Assembly (NCBI GenBank): GCA_011524395.1
Contig: WTKN01000226.1
Location: 1-40,386 of the forward strand
DNA: 40,386 bases
Reading direction: 5' to 3'
Origin: Moorena sp. SS36440bin_2
GTDB taxonomy: Bacteria > Cyanobacteriota > Cyanobacteriia > Cyanobacteriales > Coleofasciculaceae
The first letter of the stretch is position 1. Every line of letters begins with the position of its first letter. Below, piece after piece: positions 34,565-40,386 of this stretch. Both the position numbers and the translations under genes were made by a program. The notes beneath the pieces are model-generated. The model worked only from the letters and a program-made list of their open reading frames with translations. It ran no database searches and was not told where the DNA came from.

Positions 34565-36043
34565 TTATTCCAAACTATTCTGGTCAATAGGGGATTTTGG
34601 TGAACGAACGAGTTTCCTAACTTTACCATCTTGTTTTGATGTCACATAGATTTCTCCTTCTTCATCCACCCCGAATCGCACATCAGAGCGTTTTTTTCCA
34701 ATGATTTCCAGAACAGAAGCGTCTTGCTCTCCGTCAAAGAGTCTGAGTTCTTTTATTTTTGCCTGTTTGCCATCGACAAGTTCATCTACAGGAACGTGGA
34801 AAAATCTGGCATCATGAGCGAAGTCAGCAAAAATGTATTGACCGATTAATTCAGGAATTGCTTTGCCCCGATAAACATAACCACCAGCGATCGCAATTCC
34901 ATAGAAGCCTTTTATGTCGGGGGGGATGTCATGGTCATATTGGGCAACGGGATAAGTATAGCCATAGGAGCGATCGTTTTTGGGTAATGCAAACAAAACA
35001 TTTTCATTATTTTCCTCTATAACCCAAGTACCTTCCCCCTCGCCCCAACCATAGTTAGCTCCTTTGATACCAAGATTAACTTCTTCAATAAAAGCCTGAC
35101 CAGTATCAGCAATCAACATTTTGCCTTCGCCACCAGTATCCCAGCTAAAACGATGGGGATTACGCAGTCCATAAGCCCAGATTTCACCCAAGGTTTTAGG
35201 CTCTTCATCTGTAACAAAAGGATTATCACGAGGAATACCATATTGACCATTAACACTATTATTGCCAAAGGGATCGATTCTGAGAATTTTGCCCAGGGGT
35301 GTTCCTAGATTCTGTCCATTATCCAAGGGATCGGTATCGCTAACAGGGTAGCCATCACTACCGCCATCAGCTACTGCAATGTAGAGCAAGCCATAATCAT
35401 CATCCCCTGGTTTAGCATTGGGATTAAAGCCCAATTGTCCAACATTATGATCTGGGTAAGGCTCTTCAATGCGCAAAATCTCACGGAATGTTCCGACAAA
35501 AGTATTGCTAGAAGGGTTTGTTGCCTTCCACTCGCGAATTACATCGTGGTGGGCACTTTCGATAATGTTATTGTTACTGTCAATAATTGATTTGGTAACG
35601 GGGAAGTCAGGAGTACCGCCAGTTTTAACTTCGCTAGTTACAGTATAAAAAATTCCATTCTGAGCAAATTCTGGATGAAAAGCAAAATAAGCGAAGCCCT
35701 GTTGAGGAGTTTCATAGGTAAAGTCTGCACAAATTAGTTTTTTCAGATTCATATAAACAGTAGCAGTGCCGTCAACAATGACATACAACTTGCCACGCAT
35801 ATCGTTAACAAATAATCTTCCGCTACCATCTCCTGCATTGGTAAGCAGGTTCAAGCGAGGAGCTTTCTTTCTTCCAGTTCCACTATTGGGAATTTGAACA
35901 ACTTCTTCCAATCCGACAGAGAGTTTTGACTTTTTAATTGGCTCGGGAATGGGATCGGTTATCTGAGCAGAAGAAATGCTGCCAACAGCAAAGATGACCA
36001 AGAAGAGGGACAATATAAAACAGAGAAGGCGAAATTTATTCAT
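34565..36043 (-). CDS. Exported PQQ-type sugar dehydrogenase (glucose/sorbosone dehydrogenase family)
   Basis: 492 aa. Residues 1-26 form a signal peptide (FRLLCFILSLFLVIFAVG, cleavage near SSA-Q). The six-bladed propeller starts around residue 43 with NLLTNAGDGSGRLFVNDMRGKLYV. Family motifs are the active-site histidine H199 in DHNVGQLGFNP, the calcium/PQQ region YIAVADGGSDG, GTPLGKILRIDPFG, and the cofactor-contacting R294 in YGLRNPHRFSWD. Members oxidise aldoses to lactones with PQQ. No PQQ synthesis gene is in the window, so the cofactor would have to be scavenged or made elsewhere; human and plant HIPL relatives show that the fold can also lose activity. It converges with the mutarotase-lactonase gene. 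Confidence 0.88.
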   Translation of the reverse strand: MNKFRLLCFILSLFLVIFAVGSISSAQITDPIPEPIKKSKLSVGLEEVVQIPNSGTGRKKAPRLNLLTNAGDGSGRLFVNDMRGKLYVIVDGTATVYMNLKKLICADFTYETPQQGFAYFAFHPEFAQNGIFYTVTSEVKTGGTPDFPVTKSIIDSNNNIIESAHHDVIREWKATNPSSNTFVGTFREILRIEEPYPDHNVGQLGFNPNAKPGDDDYGLLYIAVADGGSDGYPVSDTDPLDNGQNLGTPLGKILRIDPFGNNSVNGQYGIPRDNPFVTDEEPKTLGEIWAYGLRNPHRFSWDTGGEGKMLIADTGQAFIEEVNLGIKGANYGWGEGEGTWVIEENNENVLFALPKNDRSYGYTYPVAQYDHDIPPDIKGFYGIAIAGGYVYRGKAIPELIGQYIFADFAHDARFFHVPVDELVDGKQAKIKELRLFDGEQDASVLEIIGKKRSDVRFGVDEEGEIYVTSKQDGKVRKLVRSPKSPIDQNSLE

Positions 36044-36351
36044 ACATAATATGAATGGTGCTAAGTTAAGGGCGCAGACGCTAAAAATATGATAAATACC
36101 AAAATACGAAACTCCTTGTTATAAGTACCTTGTGAGGGATTGAGCTTGGAGTCATGGTGGCGTAATTTGGTTTTTTGCATGTTACAGCTCAAGGCACTGG
36201 TTCCGCAATAATTCTTGCCCACTAGAGCAATAGTAATAGAAACTACTGATAGTCCTGTTAGAAATTGTTACTATAGTAGTTTATCTCTATTAACCAAGTC
36301 TTAGATATTAAGACCTAGACACTCATCGGTGCATTCTACAGATTAACTATA
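36044..36351. other. Divergent promoter region, sugar dehydrogenase / GTP cyclohydrolase
   Basis: 308 bp without a gene. It should drive the dehydrogenase (minus) and the cyclohydrolase gene (plus). No riboswitch-like fold such as an FMN element was recognised. Confidence 0.45.
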
Positions 36352-37620
36352 ATGGAAAATTCAAAAACTATAACCAAACCCAAGCATATCGTTTTAACCT
36401 CCCATCCCAGCTCTTCAAGATGCAATTCACCAGCAATTCACTGGGGAGAAAGTGACCCCCTCAAGCGAGGACCCATTGTCGGTACCTTAGTTAACTCAGC
36501 TCATCGCAATGTTATTGGTACTCACTCAGGTTCCTATTCACTGTATCGAGCCTTAGCTGTAGCCAGTGGTACACTCCAGCCTAATCACCGCCCGGATCTC
36601 ACCAACACTGCTCCCATCGTTCCCATTGGTCCTTATCCCAGTTGGACTGACCCTAATTTGATTGTTTCTATCGACCCCTTTGGAGCCATGGTAGGTGAGG
36701 TTTATCGCGATTTATATCAGCAGGGATACGACATTAGACCCACAATTGCCATCACCAAAGCTCATATCAATATGCCAGAACTACAGGATGCTGTAGAGAA
36801 AAAGCGTTTAGCAATTGATGGCAAAATTATTAAAAATGATGGTAGTTTAGTAGTCACTAAAGTAGCAATTGACCCGGTTTGGTATCTAACGGGAATTGCC
36901 CAACGATTGGACATTCAGGAAAGTTACCTGCGCCGTGCTCTATTCCAGCAAACCGGTGGTATGTTCCCGGAACTGATCACCCGCCCCGATTTAAAGGTAT
37001 TCTTACCCCCGATTGGTGGCATCACTGTCTATTTAATTGGTGATGTGGCAGCCATTACTGAACCCAATCGACTTCTGGCTGTACGAGTTCATGATGAATG
37101 TAATGGTTCCGATGTTTTCGGTTCCGACATCTGCACCTGTCGTCCTTATCTAGTTCATGGTCTAGAAGTCTGTGTCCAGACAGCCCAAGCTGGAGGTGCA
37201 GGTGTCATTGTTTATTTCCGTAAAGAAGGTCGCGCCTTAGGTGAAGTAACTAAGTTCCTAGTGTACAATGCCCGGAAACGTCAGGAAGGAGGTGATAGCG
37301 CTAATGCCTACTTCAACCGTACAGAGTGTGTGGCTGGAGTTCAAGATATCCGCTTCCAAGAACTAATGCCTGATGTGCTCCATTGGCTGGGAATTAAACG
37401 AATTGACCGTTTTGTATCTATGAGCGATATGAAATATAACGCTATCGTTCAATCCGGTATTGAGATTATTCAGCGCATTCCCATTCCAGAACACTTGATT
37501 CCCGCTGATGCCCAAGTAGAAATCGCTGCCAAAAAAGCTGCTGGTTATTACACTGAACATACAGCTGAACAAGATGCGATCGCATTGGCTCAAGTTCAAG
37601 GGCGCGGTTTAGCCGATTAG
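36352..37620 (+). CDS. GTP cyclohydrolase II family protein, URC1 (pyrimidine catabolism) type
   Basis: 422 aa, twice the size of ordinary RibA. The C-terminal half is the GTP cyclohydrolase II domain with zinc cysteines C250, C261 and C263 (HDECNGSDVFGSDICTCRPYL) and the RKEGRALGEVTKFLVYNARK segment corresponding to the QEGRG loop. The N-terminal half (SHPSSSRCNSPAIHWGES, HRNVIGTHSGSYSLYRALAV, RPDLTNTAP) is the extension typical of URC1-like enzymes. In yeast, Urc1 acts in the reductase-independent uracil degradation pathway, and bacterial homologues are found near urc4 (DUF1688) and uracil phosphoribosyltransferase. Neither partner is next to it. Riboflavin synthesis is less likely, since no DHBP synthase domain is fused. 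A strong terminator follows. Confidence 0.85.
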   Translation: MENSKTITKPKHIVLTSHPSSSRCNSPAIHWGESDPLKRGPIVGTLVNSAHRNVIGTHSGSYSLYRALAVASGTLQPNHRPDLTNTAPIVPIGPYPSWTDPNLIVSIDPFGAMVGEVYRDLYQQGYDIRPTIAITKAHINMPELQDAVEKKRLAIDGKIIKNDGSLVVTKVAIDPVWYLTGIAQRLDIQESYLRRALFQQTGGMFPELITRPDLKVFLPPIGGITVYLIGDVAAITEPNRLLAVRVHDECNGSDVFGSDICTCRPYLVHGLEVCVQTAQAGGAGVIVYFRKEGRALGEVTKFLVYNARKRQEGGDSANAYFNRTECVAGVQDIRFQELMPDVLHWLGIKRIDRFVSMSDMKYNAIVQSGIEIIQRIPIPEHLIPADAQVEIAAKKAAGYYTEHTAEQDAIALAQVQGRGLAD

Positions 37621-37641
37621 TAATTGTACTCATCTTCTTGA

Positions 37642-37689
37642 GCAATTCCTCTCCCATTATACCCGTAGGGTTAGCGGGAGAGGAATTGC
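37642..37689 (+). terminator. Terminator of the URC1-type gene
   Basis: A 14-bp perfect stem (gcaattcctctccc / gggagaggaattgc) with a 20-base loop, beginning 22 bases past the stop codon. The loop can form a small inner hairpin (acccgtagggt). The downstream T-tract is weak. Confidence 0.65.
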
Positions 37690-37722
37690 CTTCCCGTAGC
37701 GTGACCTACGGTCAATGTATTG

Positions 37723-37841
37723 GCTCACACGCAATAATTTAAAATGTGAGCATGAGTGAAAAAGCTTACCGTTACCGTTTTTACCCAACACCTGAAATTG
37801 ATCAGCTTAATCTCTAGCTGGGTGGGTTACTGCTCCACCCA
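37723..37841 (+). mobile_element. Internally deleted IS605-type element
   Basis: Two short hairpins (gctcaca/tgtgagc at 37723-37751; tgggtgg/ccaccca at 37819-37841) flank 21 codons that match a TnpB start. The layout is left end, tnpB 5' end, right end, with almost all of tnpB deleted. This is the form of non-autonomous IS605 derivatives (PATE/MITE-like). It is not derived from the TnpB element at 17.5-19.0 kb, whose N-terminus differs. Confidence 0.6.
37752..37817 (+). pseudogene. tnpB: 5' fragment of a tnpB gene
   Basis: Reads MSEKAYRYRFYPTPEIDQLN before a stop. AYRYRFYPTPE is the N-terminal strand of IS1341-type TnpB proteins (usually YRFRFYPTPEQ). Everything downstream is deleted. Confidence 0.7.
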
Positions 37842-37891
37842 TGAGTTGAAAGGGGGGATGGGGTGCTCACAGGGGTAGGTTTTTTACATTT

Positions 37892-37943
37892 GGGTCGGGA
37901 ATCGGGAATCACCGAATCGGGAATCGGGAATCGGGAATCGGGA
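37892..37943. repeat. Tandem heptamer repeat (gggaatc)
   Basis: About seven gggaatc units, interrupted once by caccga. It is the reverse complement of the cccgatt tract at 28187-28259. Confidence 0.88.
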
Positions 37944-38017
37944 AAAGCGAGAAATGGGGAGAATTATCCCGGAAAATAGTGTGTATTTTGATACATATTT
38001 TTAGTAATTTATACGTA

Positions 38018-38050
38018 GCGATGCAGCGCGGTCTTGGGGGAAACCCCCAC
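38018..38050. repeat. Dispersed palindromic repeat, gggggaaaccccc family, copy 3
   Basis: Reads gcgatgcagcgcggtc, then the ttgggggaaacccccac core. The left half equals copy 1 at 1650-1700 but the right half (cgcgcaaagcatgg) is different, so this copy is truncated or rearranged. Confidence 0.8.
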
Positions 38051-38319
38051 TCGCGCAAAGCATGGCTGACAATCAAAGTACCTACTCGCCCCTTTGTAAA
38101 AAACCTACCCTTGTAAGGGGATGGGGTGGGAGCACCAAAGCCAATAGACATCAGGGCCAATGAGCATGTGAACAGACTAATTTAATCTCTATCCAATTTC
38201 CTTGATTCTGCAGAGATTGTCTAGTCTGAATTGAGCCAAAGCCAACCTCTGCGCCAACGTCTGTTTTGTCAAGTACAATTTCTACAAAATAGCTGCGATT
38301 ACCCTGAATCAGATAGAAA

Positions 38320-40053
38320 ATGAAAATTAAGCTCTATAAGCTGCCATTGATCGTGATTTTAGCTGGTATCTTGTTCTCGCTTTACCTACAATGGCAAATC
38401 CCTGATGAAGTTTTTTTTAGTGGCGATGCTGGACTAAAAGCTTTACAGGCAAAGCAGTTTGCATCTGGTGATTTTCGCTTTGACTTACATTTATCCGCAC
38501 AGGCTTGGGTACAGCAACTTTGGAATGAAGGACTTTATCCTTTTGAACCACCCTTTGCTTACAAAATATCCCAGCAGTACTTTAGCCAATATCCTTTCAC
38601 TTTTCCCTTAGTAAGCGCACCATTTTATGCACTCTTTGGTTTCAGGGGACTCTACATCCTTCCGCTGGCTTCCTTGTGGGCATTGTGGTTCAGTTTTTCC
38701 TTGACTTGTCAACGCCTCAAATTGGGAGCTACTGCTACTTCTTTAGCCCTAGCTACTCTGATATTTGCTTCGCCACTATCTCTGTATGGTGCTATGTACT
38801 GGGAGCATACCCTAGCAATTTTCCTAGCTTTTGAGGGTTTGGTCACTATCTTAGTGCCAAGCCAATCAAATTTATCTCCAAAAAAAGCTATTTTAGGGGG
38901 AATACTGTTAGGTTTATCTGTTTGGTTTAGACCAGAGTTTCTCTGTCTGGTGGGAATTGTATTACTACTATCTTTTGTTTCGCCAAGAGTAAGCTTTATA
39001 TTTGACTTTGCCTTCTTATTTAGTGCAATTGTTATTGCACTATCTATCTGGATGAAAGCCGAATCCATCCGCTTCATTGGTTTTATTGGTGTAATAGCAT
39101 ACGCTATATCAAAAGTTAATTTTACCTTAGAAAATAAGAAGCATATTATTGGCAGCATGCTACTGAGCGTTGCTGGATTTTTTGCTTTGAATGCAATGAT
39201 TTACCATCATCCCTTAGGGACTCATGGTCTTCAGGTAGTAGAAGAAATTTCTTTACGAAGTAGAGGAGAAGAAGCATTCAAATATTTTCAGCAGATGAAT
39301 TCTGATTTACTTTATTACTTCCCAATCATTTTATTTCCTTTTCTCTATCTACTGCTGTCTTTGGTTGACATAAAACTAAAATTGCAACCAAGGATAAAAA
39401 TTTTATTTATCATCTGCATCTTGTTCATTTATGGCACTCCAATCTTGTTACCAAGTAGTGGAGGTAAACAATGGGGACCTAGATTTATATTGATTATCAT
39501 CCCATTGATTTCTTTATTGGCGATAGTTATCCTCAAGTCTGTATTCAGAAGCAATAGGTTTAGTTGGCGACTGGTTGGAGTGGGGATATTTGCAGTTTTT
39601 TTTAGTCTTGGAATTTATACCAATACCTATATAGGTACGAGCCGTTTACTGCAAGATTATCGTCAAAGAGTATTTCCAGCCCTTACGTTCTTACGAAAAG
39701 AGCCAAACTCAGTTGTTGCTGTATCTCACCAATTTATTGCTCAAGAACTGCAAGCAGTTTTTGGAAAAAAAACTTTTTTTCTCACTAAGAAGCCTGAAGA
39801 TTTACAGAAATTAATTGAGGTGCTAATCGCTCAAAAACAATCGCAATTTCTCTTGCTTTGCTACACTTATCAAGACATCTGCCATTCCGCTCAAAATGTT
39901 ACAAATAAGGGATGGATACTTCCTATAGAAAATAACACAAACAAGCTCGTTTTTGATTATTTAAATAAGTTTAAAAAACTTGATTGGCGCTCAGATGGAG
40001 GAGTTATTATTTACAGAGTTTCGCTATTAAGTAGTGATAAAAATAATAATTAA
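38320..40053 (+). CDS. Polytopic membrane protein, putative glycosyltransferase (GT-C-like)
   Basis: 577 aa with about ten membrane helices, starting KLPLIVILAGILFSLYL. The first extracytoplasmic loop carries FFSGDAGLKALQAKQFASGD; an acidic residue in this first loop is the usual catalytic site of GT-C (PMT/ArnT-like) transferases. Tryptophan- and tyrosine-rich loops (AQAWVQQLWNEGLYPFEPPF, ALYGAMYWEHTLAIF) and a conserved-looking WFRPEF follow. The C-terminal 120 residues are soluble. Such enzymes move sugars from polyprenyl-phosphate carriers. No other polysaccharide or lipid-carrier gene is in the window, so substrate and pathway are open. The gene stands alone; no clear Shine-Dalgarno precedes the ATG. 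Confidence 0.75.
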   Translation: MKIKLYKLPLIVILAGILFSLYLQWQIPDEVFFSGDAGLKALQAKQFASGDFRFDLHLSAQAWVQQLWNEGLYPFEPPFAYKISQQYFSQYPFTFPLVSAPFYALFGFRGLYILPLASLWALWFSFSLTCQRLKLGATATSLALATLIFASPLSLYGAMYWEHTLAIFLAFEGLVTILVPSQSNLSPKKAILGGILLGLSVWFRPEFLCLVGIVLLLSFVSPRVSFIFDFAFLFSAIVIALSIWMKAESIRFIGFIGVIAYAISKVNFTLENKKHIIGSMLLSVAGFFALNAMIYHHPLGTHGLQVVEEISLRSRGEEAFKYFQQMNSDLLYYFPIILFPFLYLLLSLVDIKLKLQPRIKILFIICILFIYGTPILLPSSGGKQWGPRFILIIIPLISLLAIVILKSVFRSNRFSWRLVGVGIFAVFFSLGIYTNTYIGTSRLLQDYRQRVFPALTFLRKEPNSVVAVSHQFIAQELQAVFGKKTFFLTKKPEDLQKLIEVLIAQKQSQFLLLCYTYQDICHSAQNVTNKGWILPIENNTNKLVFDYLNKFKKLDWRSDGGVIIYRVSLLSSDKNNN

Positions 40054-40212
40054 AATCCTCATTGCTGGGATGATTTGCGGACAAAAAAGAAAGCAACCGA
40101 CTAAGACTCTCCTCGGACCAGTCTGGATTGGTAAAGACTACCAATTACCTCAAGCTAAGAACACTACACTCGGCACTCATGTTATAGCACTACCCATTAA
40201 GGTGTTTGACAT

Positions 40213-40310
40213 TGTCTTGATGCAGTCGCTCATGGGGGAAACCCCCAAGACCGCACCGGTAGTCGCTCATGGGGGAAACCCCCAAGACCGCGCTACCTCC
40301 CTGCATCGCT
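40213..40310. repeat. Dispersed palindromic repeat, tandem copies 4 and 5
   Basis: Begins tgtcttgatgcagtcgct and contains two direct copies of a block reading agtcgctcatggg, gggaaaccccc and aagaccgc. The outer cttgatgcag and ctgcatcgct ends are partly complementary. A 93-codon plus-strand frame (40034-40315) running through it is a repeat artefact. Confidence 0.85.
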
Positions 40311-40335
40311 CCTAAACTCTGAAATCTAGTCCTAG

Positions 40336-40386
40336 CTGACTTCTGACTTCTGACTTCTGACTTCTGACTTCTGACTTCTGACTTCT
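40336..40386. repeat. Tandem heptamer repeat (ctgactt) running off the window
   Basis: Seven perfect ctgactt units plus two bases, cut by the window end, so the full length is unknown. Confidence 0.92.

Larger units (their letters stand above)
37873..38110. repeat. 15-bp inverted repeat bounding a repeat-filled segment
   Basis: gggtaggttttttac (37873-37887) is exactly complementary to gtaaaaaacctaccc (38096-38110). The 238-bp segment has no supported gene. It carries a heptamer tract (37892-37943) and a copy of the gggggaaaccccc repeat (38018-38050). A ggggatggggtg word lies outside the left arm and, in direct orientation, outside the right arm. Confidence 0.7.

Noticed and set aside
36352-37620. 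Plain RibA (riboflavin synthesis) for the GTP cyclohydrolase II
   Set aside because: The 220-residue N-terminal extension and its sequence match the URC1 type, and there is no DHBP synthase domain.
40034-40315. 93-codon plus-strand frame after the membrane protein
   Set aside because: It overlaps the previous gene's end and most of its length is the dispersed gggggaaaccccc repeat.

Overview
The window looks like an accessory-rich chromosomal stretch of a filamentous cyanobacterium. Evidence: an NDH-1 subunit (NdhD), xisH/xisI-type genes, many GCGATCGC (HIP1) octamers, short tandem heptamer repeats, and several families of small dispersed palindromes, one of which has spread into a coding gene. 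The gggggaaaccccc repeat family resembles repeats I associate with Moorena-type genomes; that genus guess is from memory. No rRNA, tRNA or CRISPR array was seen.

Layout. 1-3.3 kb: a retron-type reverse transcriptase, xisI, an xisH broken by a 46-bp palindrome, and a small secreted-protein ORF ending in a second copy of the same palindrome. 3.7-6.5 kb: a lipase-like hydrolase, an eIF1/SUI1-like protein and a coiled-coil protein. 6.7-10.5 kb: MocA-like and XdhC-like molybdenum-hydroxylase maturation genes, then a glutathione S-transferase and an FAD monooxygenase. 10.5-13.4 kb: a decayed TauD-like fragment, a MITE-like element, a fructose-6-phosphate aldolase-like gene, an NTF2-like/membrane fusion protein and a decayed Rieske-oxygenase tail. 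13.7-17.4 kb: a three-subunit PaoABC-type molybdenum hydroxylase operon. 17.4-19.2 kb: another Rieske-oxygenase tail split by an IS200/IS605-type TnpB element. 19.4-22.3 kb: ndhD and thrB. 22.7-29.9 kb: a membrane Ser/Thr kinase divergent from a WGR-domain helical-repeat giant and a SWIM zinc-finger protein. 30.4-31.9 kb: tldD. 32.4-36.0 kb: an exported mutarotase-lactonase fusion convergent with an exported PQQ-type sugar dehydrogenase. 36.3-40.1 kb: a URC1-type GTP cyclohydrolase II and a polytopic glycosyltransferase-like protein, with an internally deleted IS605 derivative and repeats between them.

How genes may work together. XdhC and MocA should mature the cofactor of a molybdenum hydroxylase, and the PaoABC-like operon 5 kb away is the obvious client. 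The mutarotase, sugar dehydrogenase and lactonase activities at 32.4-36.0 kb would make a complete aldose to aldonic acid route outside the cytoplasm. The kinase, WGR and SWIM genes are the best candidates for an uncharacterised system. The TnpB element can be removed on paper at a TTGAC target to restore an in-frame host gene, which fixes its ends to the base.
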